The notes: a model not told the origin generated them from the sequence alone. A DNA stretch of 64,000 nt from Zymoseptoria tritici IPO323 (GCF_000219625.1 NC_018210.1:1116001-1180000); one strand, 5' to 3'; shown: positions 28,763-41,008, counted from the stretch's first letter. Made by a program: numbers and translations.

Positions 28763-30991
28763 ATGTTCAAGACAGGAGAAAGGCAAAATCGGATTCGACG
28801 CTTCGCTCAACGAACGCCGACGGCAGGCACGCGCTCGGAGCCGCCGCTCGTCACCTACGGAAAGCGAACCAAACCGCTCGAATTGCAAGGGACTCACTTC
28901 CTGCACTCTGAGCCTACTCCAGTACCTAAGGATATTCGACCTGAAGTCTGCCGCGGCCGACCACGTGAAAAGCGGTCTGTACCGGAACCTGGCCCTGACG
29001 ACCCTCCTTTATCCGAAGAGGAGCTCGAGGCTGTGTACAATGGCCCCAATGCGAGTCCAATTGAAGAATATTCGAACGGCCAAGACATGCACCATCGGCC
29101 GAGTAAGATGAAGCCACTACAAAGAGGTCGAGAGACGAAACATCCGCGGGAGCCCTCTTGCAAATCACTTCCTCTGCAAGACCAGAAACATGCCGCATGG
29201 AATGACACTGCTCAGCGATCTCGAGACATCTCACAAAGGCCCACAGCAGCCCTGCACGTGTCGCCAACTCGATCACAACACGTGGACGGCCCTCCGCCGA
29301 ACCCGATCTCGCAACCAGGAACCGTGGCAAAACATACAGGACCGAAGCCGGACAGGCCGAGACGTCACCTGCCAGTTGATGAGCTGGTACTGGTCGCTTC
29401 ACCTCCAAGTCCAATTCAGCAGAACACTGTCGAACAAGGCGCGGACGTTGAGACGGTGCGGGCTCCGGACCCTATTGCAGACACCTCTAGTCCAGCTCAT
29501 GGACAAACGCACCGGCCAGATGACGATAAGGAGCAGTTGCAGGAGGCTCCTCTGACCCTTCACCGAAAGCGCTTGAGAACTCCAAAGTTTACGCACAAGT
29601 CGATTGTCGAGTTGCGAAAGAAGCGACGAGCAGAGACGGCTCATTTCGACTCGAAGACAGACCGAATCATTGGCGATGGCTTTAGCAGTACAGAGATCAA
29701 GACAGGCCGCGGGAGCAAAGTCAAAAGCCGAAAAGTAAGGAAGACATTGACACATGTCCTCGTGGCTCTCCAACTGGAGGCTGGACCGTTGCCTGAGGTG
29801 GAGTTTCAAGACAGCAGTTGCGAGCTGAAGATGGAAGAGGACCTGGATGAAGAGGCCGAATGCGCTGTGGCTGACCAGCACCACGACAATGATCCTTTCG
29901 GCCCGTACAACGCGGCAGACGAGCGCAAAGTCACTTTCAGTGACCGAGTCTTCGATCAATTGTCGTCAATATCGGCTCCGAAGAGAGTCTACAGCATCTC
30001 GTCAGACGACAGTGACGATGAACAAGACCTTGACGATAGTGAACTTGAAGACGAAGAAGGTTGCCAGAATGAGGAAACCGAAAGTAGACCTGACGAAAGC
30101 GAGGTCGAGATGCAGCCAAACTTCAGGCCCGCTGGACTTCCGGTGCCTGTCAGGATACCCAGGGCCGCGGGCACGCCTGTCATGTACACTGGCACGCAGA
30201 GCGCGCGCAGTAGCGACCGTCACCTCGAGCCTAACATGCGAAGCATCGAGAAGTCTGCAAAGTCGTTGCGCGTGCCCGGTGGTGTCACGCTGGACTTCCG
30301 CCGTGTCATCACTCCAGGTACAGGGCCTATTCAAGTACCCCTGAACAAGCGGAGACTGATGGAAGTGAACGACATGATCGTTGATGAACCATTCGTCGAA
30401 CAGCAAGAACAGCCAGACCTTCCCAGCGATCCATACCTGCTCAGGGGCTTCGGAGCGCCTCCCGATCAGCAGGATTCAGGAAGACGTCCACGCTCGATTC
30501 TCCGAAACCACACTCCCAGCACTGGAGACGGCACGACTGGGAGAGAATTCACGTCAGCCAACACCCGTCGAAACAGCATTGTCACGACCGAAGACAGCCA
30601 CTACTTCGGCACTGCAACTGGTATGCTGAACCATCGGTCTGTTCAACCCAGGACTAATAGCCGCCGCGTGGTCACACAGCTGGCACACGACACCGCTGCG
30701 CTGGACTATTTCGCGCGGAAAAGACGCGAGGTTCATGTCGTCGACAGTGAGAGTGTCATTCCAGAGACATCGCCGGAGAGGCGGCCGAGGGACTACATCA
30801 CGAATTTAGGATCGCAGATGCTTCTTCGGGCTCAGGAGAATCCGATGTCTTCGAGCGAAGCACTACCTGAAGTGCCCAAGAACCTAAAAACACTCACGAG
30901 AACTGTCAGCAGAGACAATGGAACGCTGAGCCAGGCTGTAAGAAGGCGATCCTCTCTGCCGTTTCAGTCTCCGACAAAGGTCGGGAGGTAG
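28763..30991 (+). CDS. Large disordered protein, probably nuclear, unknown function
   Basis: 742 residues in one exon, and I do not recognise the family. The N-terminus is basic (RQNRIRRFAQRTPTAGTRSE, then VTYGKR). The protein is rich in Pro, Ser, Arg and Glu and has basic clusters (HRKRLRTPKFTHKS, ELRKKRRAE). A strongly acidic patch around residues 415-450 (SSDDSDDEQDLDDSELEDEE) follows KVTFSDRVF, which fits the RVxF-type docking motif of protein phosphatase 1. A conserved-looking stretch (LRVPGGVTLDFRRVI) lies near residue 520. No membrane or enzymatic domain is visible. A nuclear scaffold or chromosome-associated factor is likely, but that is inference. Confidence 0.7.
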   Translation: MFKTGERQNRIRRFAQRTPTAGTRSEPPLVTYGKRTKPLELQGTHFLHSEPTPVPKDIRPEVCRGRPREKRSVPEPGPDDPPLSEEELEAVYNGPNASPIEEYSNGQDMHHRPSKMKPLQRGRETKHPREPSCKSLPLQDQKHAAWNDTAQRSRDISQRPTAALHVSPTRSQHVDGPPPNPISQPGTVAKHTGPKPDRPRRHLPVDELVLVASPPSPIQQNTVEQGADVETVRAPDPIADTSSPAHGQTHRPDDDKEQLQEAPLTLHRKRLRTPKFTHKSIVELRKKRRAETAHFDSKTDRIIGDGFSSTEIKTGRGSKVKSRKVRKTLTHVLVALQLEAGPLPEVEFQDSSCELKMEEDLDEEAECAVADQHHDNDPFGPYNAADERKVTFSDRVFDQLSSISAPKRVYSISSDDSDDEQDLDDSELEDEEGCQNEETESRPDESEVEMQPNFRPAGLPVPVRIPRAAGTPVMYTGTQSARSSDRHLEPNMRSIEKSAKSLRVPGGVTLDFRRVITPGTGPIQVPLNKRRLMEVNDMIVDEPFVEQQEQPDLPSDPYLLRGFGAPPDQQDSGRRPRSILRNHTPSTGDGTTGREFTSANTRRNSIVTTEDSHYFGTATGMLNHRSVQPRTNSRRVVTQLAHDTAALDYFARKRREVHVVDSESVIPETSPERRPRDYITNLGSQMLLRAQENPMSSSEALPEVPKNLKTLTRTVSRDNGTLSQAVRRRSSLPFQSPTKVGR

Positions 30992-31238
30992 ACGTCGAGC
31001 GCGTGAGAGTATGGGAAAGAGTGGGAAGTGTGCCGGGTGGGGACATGTCATGCAAGGCTCTTTGATGTCCAGGCATTCCTACGTGCACACCGTAAGGGCG
31101 CAGTCGCTCCGTATCTAGCACAGAATTTCGCATGCATAGTCCTGATAGCAGATCCGCGCATCGCTCGATCTCGAAGCCGTCTCCGCAGCAGCACGTTCTC
31201 GCCTTCTAGTGCTGTGCAAAGGCTACTCCTGCAAGCTC

Positions 31239-32651
31239 TTATCGCACAGTGGCGCCCGTCAATGATTTCACAGTACAGGTACCCTGCTTCGTCTTCAACA
31301 AGGCAACCTCCGTCTTCCCACTCTCCTTCAGCTTCTCAACCTTACTCGGCTCGAAACCCACAACCTTGTCCGCAGTCGTTGTGAATCCAACCTGACAGTC
31401 GTCCCAGACCTTCTTCTTCGGGTTGAGTACTGCCTCTGGCTCGCCCTCCCATCCCTCGAAGTACACCGGCTCGCCGGCCTCCGCGCCTTCAGGTGGATTC
31501 ACGAGCTCAACGGGCCCGGCGTGGTTGTCAACCTCGCCTTCCGCGAGACGTGGCGATGCTGCGAGAACCATGGCAGCTGACTTGATACCGCGCATGGTGA
31601 CGGGTTTGAGGTTGCACACAGCCACGATCTTGCGCCCTTGCATCTCCTCCAATGGTATCAGTCCGTTCAAGCCCGAGCATACCGTTCGCACGACCTTGCC
31701 CTCGTACTCGGAGGTGTTGTCTGTGCCGGGTGGGTCGCCTACAGCGATCGTGCTAACGAATAGTGAGTCGGCATTCGGATGTTGAATAGCCTTGAGAATG
31801 TGTCCGACTCGAAGATCGATGAGCGCAGGCGAGAACGGCTTGTCTGGTGCTGGAGCGTTCTTCTGTGGTTTCGGCTGCTTCTCCTTCTTTGGCTTCTCCT
31901 TTTTCTCGCCCGGTACCGCTGCGCCCACAGCTGCGGCGATCTTCTCTCCTGTCTCCTTGACCTTCTCTTTCGCCGGCTTTGCGTTCTCGGCCGACTTCGT
32001 GCTGTCGCTCGCGGCGGATGTGACTGTGCCCCCTACTGCTGCGACATTATCTGCGCCTGCTGCTGCTGCTGCCTTCTCCTTCTTCTTGCGCTCCTTCTCG
32101 GCCTTTGCATCGATTGGCTTGATCGCTGCCACAACGTTTGTAGGATCAATGGCAAGTTTGTCGCTGTCCTCCACTTTCAGACCAAACAGAGGCGCGTTCT
32201 GGACGAAGTCCAAGTGTCTGACGATGTGATGGTAGCCAGCTTCGCCGGTTTGCTGCTCTGGTGTCCAGTCCTTCACTACAGGCGCAAGGCGTGCATAGAT
32301 GGCTACATCTGCGATGCTGGGCTTTGCACCGAGGAGTGTCGTGCGGGTCGAGAGGTGGGTGTTGAGGGCGGAGAGGCGTTCGGCAGTCTTTGCCTTGTCT
32401 TCGGAAGGGGAGGCGACGTGAGAGGAGGTGATGAGCCATTGTTCGATCTCGGCCTTTTCTGCGCTGGAATACTATGATCATATGTCAATGCTGGGAGGCA
32501 GAGCAGACTAAGGTCAGAGCATACATACTTCGGCTGTAGAGAAGATCGCGGATGACAGCTTGACGGGGTCGGTCTCATCGGTGCCATTGGCCTGTGGAAA
32601 GGACTTTGCGATCAAGCTCTTCGCCTTGTCGTCGAGCTGTGTGGCAGCCAT
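31239..32651 (-). CDS. ARC1: tRNA-aminoacylation cofactor Arc1-like (EMAPII domain)
   Basis: Two exons, 32651-32529 and 32471-31239, with a 57-bp GT-AG intron; 451 residues. The N-terminal half is GST-like (SSAEKAEIEQWLITSSHV, then LLGAKPSIADVAIYARL), as in Arc1, which binds methionyl- and glutamyl-tRNA synthetases. A lysine/alanine-rich linker follows (EKERKKKEKAAAAAGA). The C-terminal EMAPII/OB-fold tRNA-binding domain starts at IDLRVGHILKAIQHPNADSL and includes VRTVCSGLNGLIPLEEMQGR and MRGIKSAAMVLAAS. It acts in the cytosol, delivering tRNAs to synthetases. Gene order: convergent with the 28763 gene. Confidence 0.9.
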
Positions 32652-33166
32652 GTTGTATGGTCGAGTGCTTTGAAAGGTTCGGACGGGTTCGAAGAGGGTT
32701 GAAAGTCGGATTGTATTGAACTTTGATTTCCTTTGAACGGGTCTGCAAGCTCCTGCAAGCAGTCTCAAGGGACGTATAGTCTTCAGTTTGGCGGTTGTCG
32801 GAGGTGTATGTTTTCGAGAAGTTATGCACATTTTATTCGACTGAGTCAACTACACCAATCGTCATGGCATTTCACAGCATGATCGTGACAAGGTATACGC
32901 AACAGAATCGCGGTCGAAGGTGTATCTCAAACAGAATCATCCTACTAAATAAGTGTCTATCACTACCTTCACTCTGCAGAAAGGCCTCTCGCGCAAGTAC
33001 AACAACTCCCTTTCCTGGCGATCTATCCTCTCAAAGCGATGAGTGTGTTGAAATCTGACCTGCGCGACTTCGGTGGTGGACGAACTCCCGAGAGCTTGAC
33101 AGTCACGCATGTATGTCCGCAGCTCGCAGAGTAGCTCGATTGCCTGAACCGATCGATGTGGCGGCT
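32652..33166. other. Intergenic region, no gene seen
   Basis: Contains the ARC1 promoter side and the 3' flank of the next minus-strand gene. Only short overlapping frames with no family features are present. Confidence 0.4.
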
Positions 33167-34418
33167 TCATCTTGGCCATTTGCTAGCCTTTGTCTGATTG
33201 GCCTTTCTCTTCTTCTTCGGTCGTGGTGTTGGTGTTGGTGGTGGTGGTAATGACGAAGTATCTTCGACATTGCGCTTACGCTTTCGTCCCGGCGTATGAG
33301 GCTTTCCGGATGGTCGTTTTACTGGACCTGGCTGGACCTTCAGAACTGGCGACTGGGACCGTGGAGTCGGCAGTGAGGTCTCCTTACCATGGCCAACAAT
33401 GGTGCCTTCCGCTAAGACTACTCTCGGCCTTCTAGCCTCGCTCACGAAGAGCCCTTCGCCTTCTGATGTTGCCCATGTTGATTCGAGAGAAGCATCTCTT
33501 CTATTTGAAGGTGGGTCCATTTCACTTTGGCTGTCCGAATTATCATCCGCGGATTCCGCTTCAATCGACGGTGGAAACGCCTCATTCTCGTCGAGTACAG
33601 ACGGTGCACCAACGCTGGGTGCTGGTATGGTGGCATCCTTGTTATCCCGTTTTTCGACTTCGGTGGGAGTGCTGGGCCGGAAGACCGCAATTTCACTGAG
33701 CAGCGATTCGGACCTGGCTCTTAAGATCTGTGGGCTGACCATGTCCGTAGCTTCAGCTTGGCCGTCGTCAGGGTTGACCGATGTCTGTTTCTCGCGTTCA
33801 TCGTTCCCATCGATAGACTCCAACGATTCTGTGTCAACGCTTGCAACGCTGTCTGCCTTGTTGCGTTCCCTAGCCTTCGCAGGAAGCATATCGCGTGTAT
33901 CGAACATTCGGGATGTTTGCCCGCCCCTGAGTGCACTCATTACATTGATCGGCCTGGCCATGCCTTTGCGATTGTCTTTACGTGCGCGTTCCTTCAAGGA
34001 TATCTGTGTCGTGGGAAGTGGCGATACGGCTCTCGGGATTATCTCAGGATTCCCGGCAAATTCAAGATCTGTAAGAAATTAGCAACCTGTTCTCCTAGCA
34101 TACTGTCTTTCGCTACTCGCCAAGCGGAATTAACAGTCTGCCGACATTCGCAGGATCTTCGGCACTCGTTGCGAGCTCCAGACTTCTGCGCCTTTGAAAT
34201 ATCAACTCGAGGTTCCTTTCTGCTTGTCCGGCAACCCGTTCCTTCCACCTCTCCGCCTTCTCCAGCGCTTCTTTCGCGGCCACAAAGTACTCCTCCGCGC
34301 GTTCTTCCTCCTCTAGCACTGTGCGCTCCTGCTGTTTGAGGCGATCCATGGCTTCGATGATGCTACTATCAAGATTGAGAGCTTTCATAATACCCCGAGC
34401 CATATCTTTCCGCGGCAC
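33167..34418 (-). CDS. Predicted coiled-coil / disordered nuclear protein, intron uncertain
   Basis: Two same-strand reading blocks belong together by position. Block 1 (34418 to about 34130) encodes a strongly charged helical region (MARGIMKALNLDSSIIEAMD, then QQERTVLEEEERAEEY). Block 2 (about 34050 to 33167) is Ser/Pro/Glu-rich, with a C-terminal basic cluster (PGRKRKRNVED, RPKKKRKANQTKASKW) that reads as a nuclear localisation signal. A pyrimidine-rich acceptor (TTTCTTACAG) lies between them near 34072. The best donor (GAGTAGCG near 34130) does not give a matching phase with it, so the exact splice sites are unresolved. No known domain is recognised and function is unknown. Confidence 0.5.
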
Positions 34419-35524
34419 GCTCGGTAAAGTTCAAGGGTAGTAATTTGCGCGATGCCGAAAATGCGCGAAAATGTCCTCATCCGGTGTCGTGCGCTGAGGG
34501 CGGCGATGGTGCTGTGGTGGTGGCGGTGGTGTCGCAACGTGGAAGGTTGATGTCTCAAGGGAGGCTGAGATACTTGCGACAATCGTAGCTATAGATGGCT
34601 CGTGGCACGAATTAATTCGCAGCACCTGACATGGGGATTCGTGAATTAGTGACTCAATGCGGAGAGGTCCTGTAGGCAACAATATGCCTTGGGCTTTGAT
34701 TTGGTGGTTGACCGTCTCAATTGTTATTGGGCATGTGAAGTCACCGTCCTCGCCAGCTGGGCGCTGTCGAGCGGGAACGTGATGTCTATTGTCAGCTCTG
34801 AGCAGAGTGTGACCGAAGGAAGATGATCGGACGCGAGACCGGCGAGAGGCCGAAGTGCTGCGCCTGTACTCAAACCCAATGCGAGCAAGAGCCACTTGCG
34901 AAAGCATTGCGATGTCTCCATTTTACGTCGCTCACCTGTCGTAGCGAGCTTTTGAGGCTCACCTTTCGCACAGTGGAAGTCGTTCTGAAGACACATAGGT
35001 CATGTCGTGGGTAAGACTTGATGCTACCCCTGTTCAGAGGCCCTACGGCTGTACTGCTTGGATATGTGTGCGGTCTCACATTTCGAGCCTCATCCGGTTG
35101 TGCGTGGCTGCAAAGACAGCCATCGTGGTTGTGTTGCCATCTCTCCTTCACGATGGCATCTCTTGTTGTAAGATCTGTTCGCGGCTTCTACAGTGAGACG
35201 AGTGGGTACAAATCGTAGCCACATTCAATTCCAGTCCAGAATCACCGTTTGGCAGAGTTTGTGTACTCAAAATGTTGATGAAGGAAGCCAGGTCGGATGA
35301 AGGTGAGGTTCGTTCCTCTTTCCAATCCGCTTACCTGAGCAAGATCTTCGAAGCGGCGTTGGCTCCGACATACTCCGATCTTTATCCTCCTCCGCGTCAG
35401 ATTGCTTCCCCTTCTGCACATCAACACCACGCTACACGCCTTCGCAAGCCCTCTCGCGCGCATTGACTGATCCAGGAACATCTGGCTCAGTGAACGAATC
35501 TTCCAAACTTCCAACAACCGTTAC
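34419..35524. other. Long intergenic region, no supported gene
   Basis: Divergent spacer of 1.1 kb. A 158-codon minus-strand frame (34431-34907) and a 93-codon one overlap and have unstructured, histidine- and serine-rich composition without family features. I take them as chance frames. Pyrimidine-rich tracts just before 35525 fit a promoter or leader. Confidence 0.35.
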
Positions 35525-38500
35525 ATGCAATCCGAGTCCCAGGCGCTTTCCACAACAGCAGTCACCGAAAACACGCCCCGAACCCCGACATCAACCTCCC
35601 AGCATGGCATCCACGACTACGATGGCAGCCCAGAGGGCAACCCGTCTCCGACAGACGATGTTGGTGCAGAGTCGCCAATATCTGCCGAGCAGCTTGCCCT
35701 CGACGCAGCACTTGCAGCTTCGTTGCAAGATATCGGCGCCGCGGCATCTTCTGAGAACCGAGGATTGAACATACGGGACACGCCCTCGCCACCAGCATAC
35801 AATCGCATTGTAGAGTATGAGCAAGCTGCGACACCGTCTGCTCGAAAGAAAGATGAAGGGCCTGTGTTTGAAGTGGTCAAGAAGGCGCGAAGTCCAAACG
35901 ACAAACGCTCGCCAATTCAGGACTTGCCGAATGGTAAGCTCGGTGTGCCTAGGACGGACAATAGACCGTCGCTAACGTAAGGCAGAGATCTTGACGCACT
36001 CTTTGGCGCATCTGACTCCTTCCGATCTGGCGTCCATGTCTCTTGTTTCCAAGCGATTTCACGACTTAGTGACGGGACCCCATGCGTGGCGAACAGCTTT
36101 CGCGCACTACTTTCCTGGCCCAGACTCTATCAATGCGATGCTGCAGGATGATTCCGACGATGACCAAGCCGTTGTGCGATCAGAGAAACGCGCCTTCACG
36201 CGTCTCACAGCGCTCGCATCTTGGAGAAGCGAGTACATCATGCGAACACGGCTTTTGAGGTCTTTGTCTCGCGGCAAGCCAGTGCCTGCTCCTGCGTCTA
36301 CCCATACTCCACGCTCGGGTCATGCTGCTATTTCAGCACCAATTACAATGTACAGCTCCCAGCTGCTGACATCGATTAATCACTTGCACGCAACCTATGG
36401 GAGCGGGCTGAACAAACGCTTCCCGAGATTCGTTCACGGTGCAGATGATTACGGCACCGCGACTAGCAGCGACCCAAGTGCCGCCAAAGTCGACCCATGG
36501 GGACTTTCGGATCCCAATACTTTTCTCCAGTTTGCGGAGCGTTTTCCAGGAGACTCGCAGTACGGACTCGGGCCGGGAGAAGTCATCGGTGTGCCCAACG
36601 TCATGGACGTGAGTCAGCCGTACGGTATGGTCTTTGGTGAAGGATCACCCGGAGGCATGACATATTACCGTTCTACCGAAGAGATGCGTGGGCGTTTCTT
36701 GACATTCTCCTCCGCAATGTCGAAGCCGGATCTTGGAATCCCAAAATTCTTGTCGTCCAACGAGGCCATCACCTCTGTTTGGCTGGCCAAGTCTCCTGCG
36801 ATACCTGCCTTGTCCGAAGGCTTGATCGGCATCATGTGCGGATCATCCTTGGGTGTACTTACTGCCTACAGCCTTGGGTCCATCAATGCAGGCAATCACC
36901 GCGACCAGCGCTTCGGACGCGGCGAAATGACCGCTCGATGGGTTTTGAGTCCCGGCGTGCCCATCATTGCGATTGTGGTTGATAACGAATACAGCCTGAA
37001 ACGATACGCTCAGAATCGCATATGGGCTGTGGTGCTCAATGCTCTAGGCGAAGCATTCTACCTGACCAAATTTCCGAAGCGGCCACATATTGATCGTAGT
37101 ATTCGTATGGACGACGAGATGATTGAGCGCACCGCTTGGTCCTCTGGCCGGACCGTATACTGGAATGCGATCGAGCCAAGTCGGCGCGTTGCAAAGCTGG
37201 ACCCATACGCCGATTCTGGCGTCGATGGTAGCTATTCTCCGCGATCATCCTGGAATGGCATGTGCCTCAGCAAGGAGCAGACTAAGGCTGAGACGCACGA
37301 GATTGAGGACTTCGCTTCTCGGAAACCTAAAGACTTCCAAAGAACATGCGTTGGCTGGGATATGCGCAGAAGGCTCGAAGTGGACTTCGCGGGAGACGAC
37401 GGCAATAACGCAGGCGAGAATGTGGTTGTGTTTGAGTGTGGGCTTGAAGAGGAGAGCACTCCACTCGTGAAGCGCTACACGCGATGCAGAATCCTGCAAA
37501 AAGCATCAACGGACACTGCATCCACCCCTCCACTGACTGCCGGCAGCACTGAACCATCTACTCCGCCGTCACTTTTTGGTGGTACTACATCTCCTGCGCT
37601 AGCACCTACCTCGAGCCTGTCCTTCGACCGCCTCGAGGATAATCTTTCGCAAGATGGCTTCGACGGATCTGCCACACCTCGTCAGATGACCGAAGAGTGG
37701 CGCACATCGGAGTTTCTTCTCGGTGGGCTGAAGAATGTCCAGATGCTGACCACTGCTGTCGATAACTCCACATTTGCAACCCAGACCATGTCCGAAGATC
37801 CTCTGCTGGGCTTTTCTGGCATGTCCACAGCATCCTCGCCCTCGCTCACCCCAATATCGGCCACGGAGCCTGGAGTCAATGCCGCGGACGTACCAGGTCA
37901 ACGTGCACGCCTTTGCGCCGTCGGCACGAAGCTTGGTACAGTCTTGCTATGGAACATGCGTGGCCCAGTGTCGCGATCAGTCGAGGCGACGAATATGCTG
38001 GAACCTGTTCGGATCGTCTACACGGATTCTCCGCAGATCTCTTGCTTGGCTCTGTCGTCTTTGTATCTTGTTCACGGCGGCAACGATGGTCTTGTCCAGG
38101 CGTGGGATCCTCTAGCATCAGACACGCAGCCGATCAGAACGCTCAACTCGCGATTCTCGTCCCGCGCTCGTCGTCGACTGGTCCAAGCCCAGGCATCAGC
38201 CCAGGGCGTTGGCATCAACATGTACGCTGCTGGAGCGTTGAGCTTGGATCCAGACCCTACAGTGCTGCGAGGAATGGTCTCGCTTGGCAATCAGCTTCGG
38301 TACTGGTCGTACAGCTCGTCTGCCGCCGATCAGTACAAGTCGCACAAGCGTCGGCTCCGTCGATCTGAGCGAGGCAGCAACAATGGTGGCGAGCGCTTCT
38401 CTGGCGCGACACGAACCAACCTCAAGGATTACATAGCCAATGAGAAATTCGAGCTGGACCGCGAGAAGCAGCTGCGACAGAAGGACGCTCAGCGCTTCGC

Positions 38501-39023
38501 GGGTAGGTTCGGTACAGAGCTCCTTGATGGCAGCGAAGAGGAGATGCTTGCGTATGCGGCCATGCTTAGTCAAGAAACGCTGGAGCAAGAGAGCAGACGA
38601 CGGGTATCAGATGCTAGCACCGCCTTTAGCACTGCGGCCAGCAGTATCGGTCAAAGCAACTGGTCAACAGCTGATGCAACGCCAGCATCTCCCTCTCCTC
38701 GCGAGGTCGCTCCCAGAACGGACGATGAGCTGGATGCTGATATTGCTGAGGCGATCCGTCAAAGCTTGGCTGCATCTCCTGGAGCTGGCTACGACATTCC
38801 CATCCGTCATGCTAAGCCCAGGAACAAGAAGGCTCCATCTGCAAAGTCGTCGCCGCGATTGGCTGGCAAGAGCAAAGAGGCTGAGATGAGTGATCTGGAC
38901 TTTGCTTTGCAATTGAGTCTGGCCGAGGAGCAGAGTCGGCGGTCTTTAGAAGAGAGCGAGCCGTTTCCAGGTCTGCCGGTTGCGTCTGGTCGGGGCAAAG
39001 GAAAGGGCAGGGAGAGGGCGTAG
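35525..39023 (+). CDS. UFO1: F-box protein with WD40-like region and UIMs, Ufo1-like
   Basis: Two exons, 35525-35933 and 35986-39023, with a 52-bp GT-AG intron; 1148 residues. The splice recreates the F-box start LPNEILTHSLAHLTPSDLAS, followed by SLVSKRFHDLV. The middle contains weak WD40-like repeats (LCAVGTKLGTVLLWNMRGPV, then LYLVHGGNDGLVQAWDPL). Two ubiquitin-interacting motifs close the protein (DADIAEAIRQSLAAS and DLDFALQLSLAEEQSRRS), and a third candidate sits at the N-terminus (EQLALDAALAASLQDIG). This matches yeast Ufo1, an SCF adaptor acting in DNA-damage-linked degradation; its UIMs promote its own turnover. The N-terminal UIM is not part of the arrangement I know from yeast. Confidence 0.85.
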
Positions 39024-39498
39024 CAGACGGTAGCAGTCAGACTGCTTGTCAATTCTTGATAGGCTAATTGGCGCATTGAGTAGATGCCCTACTGAAGCAA
39101 TTCTGCAATACTATGCTTCACAAACCGTTTCTCGTATTCATTTCGTTTCATATGCCCGTGCCAAGCATTTCTTCTGTCGAGATGCTGCTTGCGGTACATC
39201 CCGCAGGAAGGAGCATCTCAAGCTGTGACGAAGACAACAAACCGCGCCTCCAACAACACCTTGTCCCTCCATACACACACTCCACGTTACGTCCGAGGGC
39301 ATTGCAACATCGCCTCTATTACACTTGGAGCACGTGTAAATCCCTCTTCTGTTGATACCCGCCGTTGATACCGAAGGCCAACCACTGAAACACATCTCTT
39401 GAGCCCGGCCAAGTCTCCTCACCACCGCATACGCACACGCGACACTCTCGCCTTCCGACCAACGAAACCGATCACCTCCTCACATCGATCTCGCAGTC
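39024..39498. other. Promoter and leader of the PP2A gene
   Basis: No gene seen. Short frames with no family features. The last 100 bp is CA- and CT-rich, typical of the leader of a highly expressed fungal gene. Confidence 0.4.
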
Positions 39499-40619
39499 AT
39501 GGAGGCTGCGGCGCTGAAGGCGCAGCCGGTCGACACGACCATGGAAGATGCAGGAAAGGTGGAACACAGCTTGGGCGCAAGCGTGGACCCGCCATCAATA
39601 AATTGTCTGGACGGCTGGATCGAATCGCTCATGACATGCAAGCAGCTCGCCGAGGAGGATGTGCGAAGACTGTGTGAAAAGGCTCGCGAGGTGCTACAGG
39701 ACGAGTCGAACGTGCAGCCTGTGAAATGCCCGGTGACCGTCTGCGGTGACATCCACGGCCAGTTTCACGATTTGATGGAGCTGTTCAAGATTGGAGGGCC
39801 GAATCCGGATACCAACTATCTTTTCATGGGAGACTATGTCGATCGAGGATACTTCTCGGTCGAGACGGTGACCTTGCTCGTGGCGCTGAAGATCCGCTAC
39901 CCATCACGCATCACCATTCTGCGCGGTAACCACGAGAGCAGACAAATCACGCAAGTGTACGGCTTCTACGACGAGTGTCTCCGCAAATACGGCAACGCCA
40001 ACGTCTGGAAATTCTTCACCGATTTGTTCGACTACCTGCCATTGACCGCGCTCATCGATAACCAGATCTTCTGCTTGCACGGAGGTCTGTCGCCGAGTAT
40101 CGACACACTTGACAACATCCGCGCGCTTGACCGTATTCAGGAAGTGCCGCATGAGGGACCGATGTGCGATCTTCTCTGGTCTGATCCGGATGACAGATGT
40201 GGATGGGGAATAAGCCCAAGAGGAGCTGGGTACACTTTCGGGCAGGACATCAGTGAGGCGTTCAACCACAACAACGGTCTGACGCTGGTGGCTCGCGCGC
40301 ATCAGTTGGTGATGGAAGGATACAATTGGAGTCAGGATAGGAACGTGGTTACGATATTCTCAGGTGAGACTTGTGTTGTGGGCTGAGGATGCCATGCCAT
40401 TTTCTGACTATACTCCCAGCACCCAACTACTGCTACCGCTGTGGAAACCAAGCTGCCATCATGGAAATTGATGAGCATCTCAAGTACACCTTGTAAGTCT
40501 CCAGGCTCCAAAATGTCTCAGTTCTCCACTAACACAGCCACTCCAGCCTACAATTCGACCCCTGCCCTCGTGCCGGAGAGCCGATGGTCTCACGTCGCAC
40601 ACCGGACTACTTCTTGTAA
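39499..40619 (+). CDS. PPH21: Serine/threonine protein phosphatase 2A catalytic subunit
   Basis: Three exons: 39499-40363, 40420-40492 and 40547-40619; 336 residues. It dephosphorylates Ser/Thr proteins as part of PP2A holoenzymes with A and B subunits, in cytoplasm and nucleus. Metal-binding motifs of the PPP family are intact: [20 protein letters not shown] and GNHESRQIT. The C-terminal TPDYFL is the methylation and regulatory tail that separates PP2A from PP4 and PP6. A 30-residue N-terminal extension before [11 protein letters not shown] is usual in filamentous fungi. The two small 3' exons are required to restore the conserved tail; both introns have canonical sites. Confidence 0.95.
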
Positions 40620-41008
40620 TGAGCCAATGCCGCAATGCCAGGACCGAACGAGACGACCAGAGGAGGTTAAAAGTACGACGGAACTGCTTGATCAATCGAA
40701 AATCCGTCCTTGCGTGGGTGTCAGGCGATGATGGACGGGCACGGGCAATGGCTCGCGTAGATGGCAACTTTATTGCATGCCGAGCAGGTAGCACCATACA
40801 GATCTGAAAGAAGTCCTATTTTCGTACTTCTCTCGAATACCAAGCCCTGGATGGAAGACGTGTGGCTGCCAGATGAAGGTCACCGGCATGGGCTCGAAGA
40901 CCGCTCGGAGCGCGCAGTCGAAATGGTTCGGGGTGTTCTCTTGCTCGAGGCCTTCGATTCGCGCCCTCCTGATCACAGTCCTGAAGCTCGACTTATCATC
41001 CACATCAT
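40620..41008. other. Convergent 3' spacer between PP2A and RNH203
   Basis: No gene seen. It holds the 3' ends of both flanking genes. Confidence 0.4.
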
